This document shows positions 1 to 8,894 of a stretch of DNA of 64,000 nucleotides, in pieces. The stretch is from JAPPHA01 sp965220985. Its GTDB lineage: Bacteria; Pseudomonadota; Alphaproteobacteria; Rhodobacterales; Rhodobacteraceae. Each line of letters begins with the position of its first letter. Positions within the stretch are counted from its first letter, which is position 1. Under the pieces are notes generated by a model. That model ran no database searches, had not been told where the DNA came from, and saw only the letters and a program-made list of their open reading frames with translations. Location of the stretch: positions 3,596,001 through 3,660,000 of the forward strand of contig OZ244854.1 of the NCBI GenBank assembly GCA_965220985.1, read 5' to 3'. A program made the translations under genes and the position numbers.

Positions 1-2
1 AC

Positions 3-161
3 GACCTCGCCCAGCTGTGGCGGCGGGGCGATTACATCGCCATGTCACTCGATGATCAGTTTGTCCGCTCAGGGTCGGTGGGGTTGACTTGGTTGCGAGC
101 AAGCGGTGTCAGCGGCGCACGGCCGGCTCAGGACTCCGCAGGCGACGCAGCCTCTCTTTGA
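3..161 (+). CDS. possible C-terminal end of an unidentified protein (5' end outside window)
   Basis: Frame 3 is open from the first base of the window to a TGA at 159-161, giving about 52 residues that begin DLAQLWRRGDYIAMSLDD. The first half has a normal amphipathic composition, while the tail is rich in Ala, Gly and Ser as GC-rich random sequence would be. I do not recognise the family. It may be the true end of a gene entering from the left, or chance. Nothing downstream shares its frame. Confidence 0.25.
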   Translation, partial: DLAQLWRRGDYIAMSLDDQFVRSGSVGLTWLRASGVSGARPAQDSAGDAASL

Positions 162-615
162 CTCGGGGCCATGACGAACGCAAGTTTTTGCAATCATTAC
201 ATTCAACTCTCGTTAGTGGTGCCGCGTTCTCTAACCTGGCGACCCAAACCCGTGTTGTGAACCCTGCCCCTTCCCCTTGGTAAATTGACCACGACCATGT
301 CGCGGTCTTAGGCCGCGCGACGGGGGGATGTGTGTCCATTGCGCCCGGAAAACGCGTGATCCCCCCGGTGAGGGTGCAAAATCGATCGAAAGGCGAGTTT
401 GCTCACCGTTCCGGCTCCGCCCTCGCTGCGAGCAAACTCGAATCCGCCGGCAGAGTCAGGTAGGGAGAGATTGTCGTGAGAGAGCAAGACTCAGCTACAC
501 CAGCGTTGCGCTTCGGAGCTTAATCAGGAAAGAAAAAACGCTGGATTCCGTTTTTGGTCAGCATTATTGATATTGTTAGTATCTGACACGATCCAACGAT
601 TGGAGACCATGTGCC
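162..615. other. non-coding stretch upstream of the autotransporter-like gene
   Basis: No open frame here resembles a known protein. The last 80 bases before the next gene are AT-richer than the surroundings (around 530-590), which fits a promoter and leader, but I cannot place -35 and -10 boxes with confidence. Confidence 0.4.
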
Positions 616-3600
616 ATGACAATGCCTTCCTCTTTACCGACTCGCCAAAATTTCGGCTCAGCTATGGCCGGTATATTGACCGGCGCTTCTCTTCGTGCGG
701 TCGTAGAGCGGTTGATTGCGGCGCTGCCTGTCCGGTTTTCGCAATTTTCCCCCTGCAATTTTCAGGATCTGAGAGGCCGAAACGGCGACCCGATTTCGGA
801 CCGGAGTGTTGGAAGACGGTTCGCACGGCATTTCTCGGGTGCTGGCGTTGCACTGCTGCTCAGTGCGGTTTTCCTGCTTGGAGACATTTCGTCTGCCAGT
901 GCGGGAACGCTAACCTTCACTTTCACCGATGACGGCAAGAAGACCTTCGTCACCGCGTCGGGTGAAGTGACTTTTTCGTTGTTCAAAGGAATCTCTCCCG
1001 TGAGCGGTAGGAAAACAATCTATCTGGACGATATCGGCCAGTTCGGTTTCAGTCATAGCAGTAGTCATGATAGAGCGTCGCTTACCATCAATGGTGAGAT
1101 CAAGAAGACAATAGACATCAGTTACGAGGGCAAAAGTAATGTTGAGCCTGACGGTTACAAGTCGCCATTTCGTTTCAACCTAAGACCGGACGGCGGAGTA
1201 CTTGTCGATGATAATCACCGCTCGAGCACGACATTCAAGCCCAATGAAAATGACAAAGTTGAATTTATTGGCACGTTGATGGACGTGCTGGGAGATGACC
1301 ACTTCAAGTTTACTCTCACATTCGACAACGGCAACGAGACGATTGTATTCAGGACTTTAAGCACTGTCGTGCCGGCCAAGCCAAGCGGCATTAAGGCGAC
1401 CCCAGGTGGCGGCAGAGTCACGCTGGAATGGGACAATCCAGTCAACTACTCCATCACGAAGTACCAGTACGCGAGAAAGACCGGCGGAGGAAACTACGGG
1501 GATTGGCAGAACATCGACATCAACGACGACCCATTCACGACCAGCCACACCATCGACGACCTGACCAACGGCACCCAATACGGGTTCAAGGTGCGTGCAG
1601 TTAATGGCAGCGGCACAAGCGAAGAGTCGGATGAGGTGACGGCCACGCCCAATGTGGCGCCCGCCAAGCCGGTGTTACTGGACCCAGAGCCCAGCGACGC
1701 AAGGGTGAAGCTGACCTGGACCTACACCGCGAACACTGCAGTGGTCGACAACTGGCAGTTCCGGCTTAGGGAAAGCGGCGCCCCAGCGTGGGGCGGTTGG
1801 ACACCCATCAGTGGCAGTTCCGCAACCACTAGGGATCACATTGTCGCGTCCGGGCTGACCAACGGCACGACCTATGATTTCCAGGTTCGCGCCAGGACGA
1901 GCGCAGGCGTGGTCAGTTTGAACAGCGACTCCAGATCCGCCATGCCGGCAGGACCGCCAGCGAAAGCCGCGGACCTGAATGCTGAGCCGGGTGCGAGGCG
2001 GGTGACACTGTCTTGGACGCTTGCCGAAGCCGATCCCAGCATCGAGAAGTGGCAGTATCAACAGCAACACGAGCCTGACGAGAACGGAAATTGGCCCGCT
2101 TGGCCCGACGCCGACGACACGTGGACCGACATGCAGGGCAGCAACGCGGCGACGCGTAGCTACACCGTGCGCGATCTGACCGGCGACATCAAGCACCGGT
2201 TCCGCATCCGTGCGATCGGCTATGGCGGCGACAGCGACCCGTCCGACGCCGTGGAGGCGACGCCAGAACCAGGACCGTCAGCCGAGGAAGAAAAACGGGT
2301 GCTGAAGCAGACGATGGCGGCGGTGGCGCAGGCGACGCTTGCCAGCGCGGTGGACACCATCGGTCATCGCTTCGATGCGGCACCGAGGGCGAACACCCTG
2401 ACACTGGCCGGGCGAACGGTCGGTGGCACTCAGGACACGCCTGTGGCAGCCATGGCTTCCGATGACGAGGAAACGGTTTTCGGGACTGATCCGTGGGCGG
2501 ACGCACGGCTTGCACGCGACAGCATGGAGCCGTGGAACGATGCACATCTCCAGGCTCAGCGGATCGACGAAAATTCCCTCCTGTGGAACAGCGGGTTCAC
2601 CCTGGCGCTGTCAGAGAACGGCTCGGGCGGTTCAGGCTGGACGCTGTGGGGACGTGGCGACTGGCTCGGCTTCGAGGGCGTCGATGGCACTGAAAGCTGG
2701 GACGGCAAGCAATGGACCGCGTGGCTGGGTGCCGACACGCGCATGAGCGAGCGCGTGATGGCCGGGCTGGCGGTGTCGCGCGGCGTCGTCGAGACCGACT
2801 ACACGCTGGACGGAGAATTCGAAGGCACGCTCGAGACGTCGCTGACGGCTGTCTGGCCGTATGTCCAGATGACAACGGGTGAAGGCAGCGCTGTCCGCCT
2901 CGTTCTTGGAGCGGGAACCGGTGATGCCGAACATCGCGGGTTCGACGAAGAGGTCGAAGAGGCAAGCCTGTCTCTCATTGCGGGTTCGGTGAGCGGTCGT
3001 TTCCTGATGACCCGGAGCGGCAATGCGTCGATTTCGGCCATCGGCGGCGCGAGCATGGCTCAGATCAAGACCAACGGAGAGGCGGCGACATCGTCGATTG
3101 CTGGTCTGAAGGCGAACAGCTGGCGCGTGCGTGCCGGCGTGGAAGCTGCACATGATGGCTATCCCATGTCTTCCGAATCGGGCTGGATGATGGCCCCGCG
3201 TGGATCGGTGTCCGCTCGACAGGACGGGGGCGATGGAGTGACCGGCACCGGCATGGAAGTCTCGGCAGGCGTCCAGATGACGGCACCTGACGGGCGCATC
3301 AGCCTGGATGCAAGCGGTCACTGGCTGGCTGCTCACTCGAAGAACGGCACCAAGGAGTGGGGTGCGAGCCTCGAAGCGCGCATGAACGCGGGCGCGGACG
3401 GGCGCGGACTGTCACTGGCCCTCGGAACCGACTGGGGCCACCAGCAGCAGGGAGGCGCGCTGACCCGCGAGAAACTGTTCGAAGACGAACAGCAAACCGA
3501 GCCGCAAGGTCTGTCGCTCTCGGCACGGTCGGGCTACGGCTTCGCGATGTCGGGCGGCTTGCTGACCCCATTTGCCGAAATGGCCTACGGGGGCGACGAT

Positions 3601-3738
3601 GCGCGCACGCGCAGTCTCGAGACCGGCATTAGTTTCGCCCGCGGCGAGTTTGGTGCTTCCGTGACAGCAGGGCTTCGCGACAGCGACGATTCAGCCTCTG
3701 AATCCAGGATCGGACTGGAGCTGCAGTTGCGCTACTGA
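616..3738 (+). CDS. fibronectin type III / autotransporter-barrel surface protein
   Basis: Predicted 1040-residue secreted or outer-membrane protein. A hydrophobic signal segment preceded by arginines lies at about residues 68-96 (ends SSASA), so the native start may be downstream of 616 or the leader is unusually long. After a beta-rich region (97-250) come three fibronectin-III-like repeats at about 252-344, 346-443 and 445-549. Each has the GxxRVTLxW strand and the LTNGTxYxFxVRA strand; the third is the most divergent. A linker follows, then a repetitive amphipathic beta domain (about 655-1040) with features of an autotransporter barrel (LWGRGDWLGF, alternating aromatic strands) that ends in LELQLRY, a C-terminal aromatic residue as needed for BAM recognition. 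It stands alone. Binding or adhesion is inferred from the architecture only. Confidence 0.75.
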   Translation: MTMPSSLPTRQNFGSAMAGILTGASLRAVVERLIAALPVRFSQFSPCNFQDLRGRNGDPISDRSVGRRFARHFSGAGVALLLSAVFLLGDISSASAGTLTFTFTDDGKKTFVTASGEVTFSLFKGISPVSGRKTIYLDDIGQFGFSHSSSHDRASLTINGEIKKTIDISYEGKSNVEPDGYKSPFRFNLRPDGGVLVDDNHRSSTTFKPNENDKVEFIGTLMDVLGDDHFKFTLTFDNGNETIVFRTLSTVVPAKPSGIKATPGGGRVTLEWDNPVNYSITKYQYARKTGGGNYGDWQNIDINDDPFTTSHTIDDLTNGTQYGFKVRAVNGSGTSEESDEVTATPNVAPAKPVLLDPEPSDARVKLTWTYTANTAVVDNWQFRLRESGAPAWGGWTPISGSSATTRDHIVASGLTNGTTYDFQVRARTSAGVVSLNSDSRSAMPAGPPAKAADLNAEPGARRVTLSWTLAEADPSIEKWQYQQQHEPDENGNWPAWPDADDTWTDMQGSNAATRSYTVRDLTGDIKHRFRIRAIGYGGDSDPSDAVEATPEPGPSAEEEKRVLKQTMAAVAQATLASAVDTIGHRFDAAPRANTLTLAGRTVGGTQDTPVAAMASDDEETVFGTDPWADARLARDSMEPWNDAHLQAQRIDENSLLWNSGFTLALSENGSGGSGWTLWGRGDWLGFEGVDGTESWDGKQWTAWLGADTRMSERVMAGLAVSRGVVETDYTLDGEFEGTLETSLTAVWPYVQMTTGEGSAVRLVLGAGTGDAEHRGFDEEVEEASLSLIAGSVSGRFLMTRSGNASISAIGGASMAQIKTNGEAATSSIAGLKANSWRVRAGVEAAHDGYPMSSESGWMMAPRGSVSARQDGGDGVTGTGMEVSAGVQMTAPDGRISLDASGHWLAAHSKNGTKEWGASLEARMNAGADGRGLSLALGTDWGHQQQGGALTREKLFEDEQQTEPQGLSLSARSGYGFAMSGGLLTPFAEMAYGGDDARTRSLETGISFARGEFGASVTAGLRDSDDSASESRIGLELQLRY

Positions 3739-4148
3739 CATTGCGGCAGCAGTGACGCCGGCCTTGTCAGCAAGCTTGGTGCCGATCGACAGGAATCGTT
3801 GGTTCTGGAGAAAGCCAATCCCTTGATGATGCGGTTGGCGTTCTTGCGGCGCGGAAGTGATGTTCTCAACCATGGTGTCCATATGACGCGCACACGGCAA
3901 CGCGGGTTCCAATGTCAGTGCGGCTGTCAAAGTGGCAATCCGACTTTCGGGTCCGCATGATGCAAGTATCGAGAGTCGAACGATAATCGCTCGAACTGTG
4001 TCTGGCTGGCCGCTGCTTCAACATGGCGCACTGCACGTTGTCTGATCTCCTTTGCACACTCGGTCAAACTTTATGATCCGGACTTCGGCGCAGTCTGTGC
4101 CGGTCTCCATTTCTGACTACAGCTACTCTTGGCTGTCGACGGTGATTC
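3739..4148. other. no gene recognised
   Basis: No frame gives a recognisable protein, and no strong terminator hairpin follows the autotransporter-like gene. Weak minus-strand reading around 3700-3930 did not match any family I know. Confidence 0.4.
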
Positions 4149-4180
4149 AAAAGCGCGGGATTCCGGCGGTTGGCCGCGCT
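4149..4180. repeat. palindromic repeat, left copy
   Basis: A 32-base sequence with an 8-9 bp stem (AAGCGCGG ... CCGCGCTT) around the loop GATTCCGGCGGTTGG. The same 32 bases recur in reverse complement at 8576-8607. Similarity continues weakly outwards: both copies can encode VDG-xxx-ARDSGGWPRF. The pair brackets the IS21-like element. Confidence 0.8.
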
Positions 4181-4540
4181 TTCTGTTGCCGGTTTTGCCT
4201 TCCTGGCTGTTGTTCTCGTGTTCCGCTCGTGGCGCCGGCCAGTCGATTGGGCTGGATTCGCCGTGCCCGCGATGCGCATTCTTTTCCCATCGTGGGGTCT
4301 CATCGGGTTCCCGCTCCTGACATTCATGAACGATGGGCATGGTGCTCGGCAATCCGGACGCCCGTTCCGCGACATGGACTTCGACGGGATCGATCAACAG
4401 GGACAGCAGGAGGCAGCGGCCCGTCAGCACGGAAGTTCCGGAACTGCGGCTTCGCTGTTCCGATGTCGCGGCCTTGCGGCGAGCGGCTTGGGGCTGTTTC
4501 GAACCGAACGTGACGGCGTCAGCCCGTCAAGGGCGGGGCA

Positions 4541-5461
4541 TCAGAGCCGATATCGCTCCGCCATCGACTGCGATGCGCCGTCCTGCCCGGCTTGACCGGC
4601 GTTGACGATGTCGTTCCAGTCGACGTTTGCGGGCGGCCTGTGTCTCTTGAAGGTGACGCTTGTCGGCAGGGTCACTTTCTGTCGCAAGGTTTCGGCCTGC
4701 TGTTCTCCGGCCTCGTCGTTGTCCTGCGCCAGGATGACGGTTTCGAGCCGGGCGAGGCGATGAGCGGCGAGACCGATCTGCGCACACTGCCTGTTGGAGG
4801 GGGCGCCTGCGGTGGAGAGGAAGGCGTGAGCGGTCGGACACCGGCTGATCTGGGCGAGGCTGAGCGCGTTGACGGCGCCTTCGGTGACGACGATGGCTTG
4901 GAGCCTTTCGGTGCCGGCATGGAGCGCGAACAGGCTGCGCGTTCCGCCGGTCGCGAAGCGTCGTCGCCCGTCTGGCGGTCCGATCTCGAAGCCGGTGAGT
5001 TCGCGGCATTGATCGCGATGGGCGAACAGGACCCTGCCATTGCGGTCGCATCGGATCAGCGGTCGATAGGTGTCGAGGGTTTCGCGGCGAATGCCGCGCT
5101 TGACGAGCCATTCCGGCGCCGGGTGCGGAATGGCATCGCGCCATCGGGAGGCGAAGTCCGTGGCGACATCCGGTCCGGGCGGTCCGAACCTGTCGCAGAT
5201 GTCGGCGAAGGAGAGGCCGCGCCGGAGCATGAAGTCGATCGCGGTTCCGTTGTCGTCGTTGTCGCGGGTGTTGAAGTAGACCCAGTGGCCGTTGTCCTCG
5301 CGCCTCGTGACGAGCTTCGGCAGGCCGGGTCCGCTCAGCACGGGGCTCGCGCGGGTCGAAGCTGCGGCATCGCGGGCATATCCCCAGTCTGCGGCGAGGG
5401 TTTCGAACGGCATGCGCTTGATGGCGTCGAAGTCGACGCGGTACGGTCTATTCGGCTTCAT
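4541..5461 (-). CDS. Toprim-domain protein (DUF3991/Toprim_2-like) in the IS21-like operon
   Basis: 306 residues. The N-terminal half is a compact primase-accessory-like region; a Toprim fold occupies the C-terminal half, with the glutamate strand VVTEGAVNALSL and the acidic DND motif in ILAQDNDEAGEQQ. No CHC2-type zinc motif was found, so a stand-alone priming role is not shown. Proteins of this type are best known beside relaxases and replication genes on plasmids. Its ATG lies inside the last codons of istB (14-bp overlap), so it is translationally coupled to the transposition helper. The context suggests a DNA-processing or replication role in the life of the element, which is inference. 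GC content and codon use match the transposase genes. Confidence 0.7.
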   Translation of the reverse strand: MKPNRPYRVDFDAIKRMPFETLAADWGYARDAAASTRASPVLSGPGLPKLVTRREDNGHWVYFNTRDNDDNGTAIDFMLRRGLSFADICDRFGPPGPDVATDFASRWRDAIPHPAPEWLVKRGIRRETLDTYRPLIRCDRNGRVLFAHRDQCRELTGFEIGPPDGRRRFATGGTRSLFALHAGTERLQAIVVTEGAVNALSLAQISRCPTAHAFLSTAGAPSNRQCAQIGLAAHRLARLETVILAQDNDEAGEQQAETLRQKVTLPTSVTFKRHRPPANVDWNDIVNAGQAGQDGASQSMAERYRL

Positions 5462-6149
5462 GGCTGATGCGCCACGACTTGCTGTCGATGGTGATGACGA
5501 CGGCGTTGTGGACCAGGCGGTCGACGGTTCCCGCGACGCTCGACGCGCTCGAGAAGACGCGATCCCACTGGGCGAAGCCGAGAGAGGTCGTCACCAGCGT
5601 CGATCTGTGCCGGTATCGTCGCGAGACGATGGCGTAGAGGATGTCGGCATGTCGGCTTTCGAGCGTGACGTAGCCGATCTCGTCGAGGACGAGCAGACGG
5701 GGTCGGGCGAGGATGCCGAGGCGTCGGCGCAGTTCGCCCCGCGAGGTGATCTGGGCGAGGCTGTCGAGCAGTTCGGTCGCCTGTTCGACGCGGACGGTGT
5801 GGCCGTGCAGGAGCGCCTGGTGCGCGACATTGGCGGCGATCATGGTCTTTCCGGTTCCCGGTCCGCCGACGAGCACGGCATTGTCCTTGCGTTCGATGAA
5901 TGCGAGGCTCATCAGCTCGTCGACCCTCGAACGGCTGATCGCGCGCGGCCACGTCCAGTCGAAGTCGGCAAGGAGCTTGAAGGCGGGCAGCCGCGCCTCG
6001 GCCCTGCGCCGTTCGTAACTGCGGGTCCTGCGCACCTGCTCTTCGGTGACGATCAGCTCCTCGAGCCAGTCGGAGCTGGCGATGTCGTCCCATCGATCGA
6101 TCAGGCCGTGAAGGCCGAGCGCCTTGGCGCGGTCTTGGAATCGGGTCAT
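5448..6149 (-). CDS. istB: IS21 family helper ATPase IstB
   Basis: 233 residues starting MTRFQDRAKALGL. It is an AAA+ ATPase of the DnaA/DnaC class that assembles on target DNA and recruits the IstA transposase. Walker A is GGPGTGKT, Walker B is LLVLDEIGYV, and the C-terminal portion carries LVTTSLGFAQWDRVF and a terminal segment typical of the family. The ATG overlaps the istA stop as ATGA (6146-6149). The frame stays open upstream of this ATG, but the ATGA coupling and the family length fix the start here. Confidence 0.92.
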   Translation of the reverse strand: MTRFQDRAKALGLHGLIDRWDDIASSDWLEELIVTEEQVRRTRSYERRRAEARLPAFKLLADFDWTWPRAISRSRVDELMSLAFIERKDNAVLVGGPGTGKTMIAANVAHQALLHGHTVRVEQATELLDSLAQITSRGELRRRLGILARPRLLVLDEIGYVTLESRHADILYAIVSRRYRHRSTLVTTSLGFAQWDRVFSSASSVAGTVDRLVHNAVVITIDSKSWRISHEAE

Positions 6150-7642
6150 TTGCGGTCTCCCCTGTTTCTTGAAGCTGCAGGCTTGTCGTAGGCGGCGAGA
6201 TCGGTTCCCCGCGGGGTCGTCGTGCCGCTGCTGTCGACGATGCCGACGCTGGGCATGCCCTTGGCGTGGCGACGGTCCTCGATGACCTTGATGACCGTGT
6301 TGGGATGGAACGATCCCCGCTCCAGCGCGATGGCGATGGCGCGGTCGAGTTCGTCGGCCCCGTGGGTGTCGAGCAGGCGGGTCAGCGTCCGGGCGCAGGT
6401 GCCGACGTTGTGCCCCTCGCATCCGGCGCCGGTGAGCATCTCCTCTGCCCGGGGCACGGCACGCAGCAGAAGATCGCGGACGCTCATGGACTTGCCGTGC
6501 CGCTTGAGGGCGAGAAGCGCCTTGACGTGCGCGGGGTCGCTGACCCGCTGCTGGCGCCCCCAGGCGCGGGCATGGGACGCCACCTCGCTGGTGCCGTCGA
6601 GAATGCGGACCCTGTCGCGGGTGGCGACGAGTGTCAGGCTCGCCTTGGCAAAGCCGGGCGGAACGCTGTAGTCGTTGGTGTCGAAGCGGGCGTGACAGGT
6701 CTTGTCGATCCGCACGGCACGGACATCGTCGCTCGGGAAGGGCGCGTCCGGCAAGGGAATCAGCTTCTCTCTTTCGCGCTCGAAGGCTTCGCGGACCGTC
6801 AGGGCGCTGTCGTCCGGCCAGGGACGCTCGGCGGCCCGGCCGAAGCACCACTCCCGGGCGGCGGCATTGAGTTCGGCGAGCGGGGCGGAGATGTCGCGAC
6901 CGGCGAAGAAGCCGGTTCTTGCAAAGTTCACCCGTCGCTCCACGCGCCCCTTTTCCTGGGGTCTTCGCGGCCAGGCTGCGATGGGCTCGAAGGCGTAGTG
7001 ACCCGCCAGTTCAACCATCCTGGCGTTGAACGAGATTGCCTTGCCGCGCCGCGAGACCACGGCGCTCTTGAGGTTGTCGTACAAGATCTTGCGCGGAACG
7101 CCGCCGAAGGCCTCGAACGCTTCGACATGGCCCTGGAGGAAGCTGGGCATCTGCGCATCGTGGAACAGGCTCAAGTGGGTCATGCGCGAGTGGCTGAGGG
7201 TCACGAGCAGCCCCATCAGCTTGCGCTCCGCCTTGCCGATCCGGACGCGCCCGAACTCGGCCCAGTCGATCTGTGCCTGCTCGCCGGCGAGAAAGACGAG
7301 CCGCATCGACGGCTCGGGCCGCTTGACCGGTCGCAGGGCGAGGTCGCGCAAGATGTGACGAAAGTGGTCTTCCCCGCCGGAATAGCCCAGCGCCTCGATC
7401 TGTCTGTAAAGCATGCTGGCCGGCAGATCGGGGAACTCCTGGAGCTTCCGCTCGATGTGCGGGACAAAGGGATCGATCAGTCGCGGCCGCGACCGGGGCT
7501 CCCGATCGTCCCCCGGATCCTGCAAGGCCCGCTTCACCGTGCTGTGGTGAATGCCCAGATGTCTGGCAATGGTTCCCACGGGCAGGCCGTCGGCCCGCGA
7601 CAGCCGCCTGATCGTGGCACGCGTTTCCTTGTCGATCGCCAT
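6146..7642 (-). CDS. istA: IS21 family transposase IstA
   Basis: 498 residues. An N-terminal helix-turn-helix (about residues 10-40, including VGTIARHLGIHHSTVKRAL) is followed by an rve-type integrase core. The DDE residues appear in order as QIDWAEFG, YDNLKSAVV and EKGRVERRVNFAR. A C-terminal beta-rich domain ends in an arginine- and lysine-rich tail. Length is normal for the family. The start is supported by GGAGG 8 bases upstream of the ATG. The gene looks intact, so the element may still be mobile. It follows the zinc-ribbon gene by 33 bases and overlaps istB. Confidence 0.92.
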   Translation of the reverse strand: MAIDKETRATIRRLSRADGLPVGTIARHLGIHHSTVKRALQDPGDDREPRSRPRLIDPFVPHIERKLQEFPDLPASMLYRQIEALGYSGGEDHFRHILRDLALRPVKRPEPSMRLVFLAGEQAQIDWAEFGRVRIGKAERKLMGLLVTLSHSRMTHLSLFHDAQMPSFLQGHVEAFEAFGGVPRKILYDNLKSAVVSRRGKAISFNARMVELAGHYAFEPIAAWPRRPQEKGRVERRVNFARTGFFAGRDISAPLAELNAAAREWCFGRAAERPWPDDSALTVREAFEREREKLIPLPDAPFPSDDVRAVRIDKTCHARFDTNDYSVPPGFAKASLTLVATRDRVRILDGTSEVASHARAWGRQQRVSDPAHVKALLALKRHGKSMSVRDLLLRAVPRAEEMLTGAGCEGHNVGTCARTLTRLLDTHGADELDRAIAIALERGSFHPNTVIKVIEDRRHAKGMPSVGIVDSSGTTTPRGTDLAAYDKPAASRNRGDRK

Positions 7643-7675
7643 CGGATCGCCTCCAGAATCTCCCGAATCTCCCGT

Positions 7676-8161
7676 TCAGCACGCCTGCGGCACCAGGAAC
7701 CTGCATCTCCGACCGCACTTGAAGCAGCGCAGCAGCGATTCGTGCCGGGATCTTCTCACAGCCATGTCGGTTAGGGGGGCGTGGCGCGGAGCGGAACCAT
7801 GATGCGTAACGGAATCTTCGTCAGGCGTGTCGAAACTCTCGGAAACGTCGGTGTCAGCGGAGCCGCAATCAGCGGAAACGGTGGCGTCAGGGGCGTCGTC
7901 GACCGCCTCCGAGGCGGCCCGACGAGCCTCCTCGCGTCTCCGATCAGCATCGTTCTGCCGGTACCGCCGCTGACGAGTCCGGCCCGACTTCCGACCCCGC
8001 TCGGTCTGCCTGTAACGCCCCCCCGACGCCCGGCAGTTCTCGGCGCGGGACGTCTTGCTGCAGACCTTGGAACAGTAGTGTTGCCCGCGCTCGCACGACG
8101 AGCAGACCACCACCTGCCGGCGGCATCGCTTGCACGCGAACATTCGCCCAGTCTCGCACAT
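7676..8161 (-). CDS. zinc-ribbon protein upstream of istA
   Basis: About 161 residues from the ATG at 8161 (GAGAG six bases upstream); a GTG at 8215 is an alternative. The N-terminus has paired cysteines, CKRC, CSSC and YCSKVC, then a strongly basic stretch (RYRQTERGRKSGRTRQRRYRQ region), an acidic middle, and a second cysteine cluster CFKCGRRC at the end. This looks like a metal-binding nucleic-acid-binding protein. I recall similar small cysteine-rich proteins beside IS21-type transposases, but I cannot confirm that here. As first gene of the operon it sits between the terminal repeats and istA, a good place for a regulator or a transposition cofactor. Its function is not known to me. Confidence 0.65.
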   Translation of the reverse strand: MCETGRMFACKRCRRQVVVCSSCERGQHYCSKVCSKTSRAENCRASGGRYRQTERGRKSGRTRQRRYRQNDADRRREEARRAASEAVDDAPDATVSADCGSADTDVSESFDTPDEDSVTHHGSAPRHAPLTDMAVRRSRHESLLRCFKCGRRCRFLVPQAC

Positions 8162-8485
8162 CCGACTCTCGCAAGAGCGGGGTGGACCTGAACGCAAAAT
8201 TGCCTGATATTGCACAGAAGTCCGGTCACTCGACCGACTCGTTCAGGTGCGGTGCCGGGGCTCTTTTGTTTTCGAACCGGCACCGCATCGCTCTCTTGTT
8301 TCACCGTCGATGTAGCATCCGTTGCGCGCCACGGCCACAGGCGCCGGTCGCGGCCGGGACTTCAGGCGGTGCAGGACGTGCTCAAGCCCGTCGCGGGCCG
8401 CCGAGCGCCTTGTCCAGCCGCATCGCCGCCAAGCGACGCGACGCGGAAATCACGGTCGCGTCAGCGCGACCGCGTCAGCACAACC

Positions 8486-8553
8486 GACAAAACGAAAGCC
8501 GACCGAGACAATAGGGCACGACAATGGGGACGTGACAATGTATCCGAGACAAC
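8486..8553. repeat. iterated GACAAT boxes at the istA-proximal end of the element
   Basis: Five copies of GACAA(T/C/A): 8486-8491, 8507-8512, 8520-8525, 8534-8539 and 8548-8553. The last four are spaced 13-14 bases apart. Multiple subterminal repeats are a known property of IS21 ends and are transposase-binding sites. Their end marks the probable element terminus at 8554. Confidence 0.65.
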
Positions 8554-8575
8554 AGGGAAAGAGCACGATCAGTCA

Positions 8576-8607
8576 AAAGCGCGGCCAACCGCCGGAATCC
8601 CGCGCTT
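8576..8607. repeat. palindromic repeat, right copy (inverted relative to 4149-4180)
   Basis: Exact reverse complement of 4149-4180 over 32 bases. It lies 21 bases outside the proposed IS terminus at 8554. The stem-loop could act as a terminator-like or REP-like structure; no T-run follows. Confidence 0.8.
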
Positions 8608-8894
8608 GTTCATAGCCATCGACATCTTGGCTGTGCCATGTTGGCAGAGAGAAAAGCGAAAACGTCCGAGTGGCCGCCGGATCGTCGCTTCCGGGAAGCC
8701 AGACTTCGCAACGCAAGCAGACACAACAATTGACAGTTTCGGAAATGCCCCGAGACGCCTGATCTGAAGGTGCGTTGCGGGTGCCAAAAACGGCCCGGAA
8801 GCGCGCGATCGATCCGTCATCCGAATCAATCAGTCGAAGATGGCTCTGGTGGCGCCTCACAATCGTGAGCGAATGGTTCAGACCCTGGAGTCCC
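8608..8894. other. no gene recognised between the mobile element and hflX
   Basis: The longest minus-strand frame (to 8860) shows no family resemblance. The region is downstream of hflX and probably holds its transcription end, but I see no clear hairpin with a T-run. Confidence 0.35.

Larger units (their letters stand above)
4208..8554 (-). mobile_element. IS21-like element with accessory Toprim and zinc-ribbon genes
   Basis: The unit holds four tightly spaced minus-strand genes: zinc-ribbon protein, istA, istB and Toprim protein. The end upstream of the operon is supported by iterated GACAAT boxes (8486-8553) finishing in ...GACAACA at 8548-8554, so that the outward terminus reads TGTTGTCTCGG, the TG start usual for IS21. 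The other end is uncertain. A partial match, TGTTGTTCTCG, begins at 4208, but no target-site duplication is visible between the two proposed flanks. Internal gene order istA-istB with a 4-bp overlap is diagnostic of the IS21 family. Confidence 0.7.

Noticed and set aside
4149..4180. REP element of a RAYT-transposase system
   Set aside because: The sequence is palindromic, but no tetranucleotide guide pattern or RAYT gene was seen.
4592..5467. Long plus-strand open frame opposite the Toprim gene
   Set aside because: Antisense shadow in GC-rich DNA; no recognisable motifs, while the minus strand encodes a coupled Toprim protein.
6266..7774. 502-codon plus-strand frame opposite istA
   Set aside because: The opposite strand has all IS21 transposase motifs; this frame has none and reflects codon bias of istA.
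8555..8575. Target-site duplication matching the left flank at 4200-4207
   Set aside because: GGGAAAGA on the right does not match CCTGGC on the left; left terminus remains unresolved.
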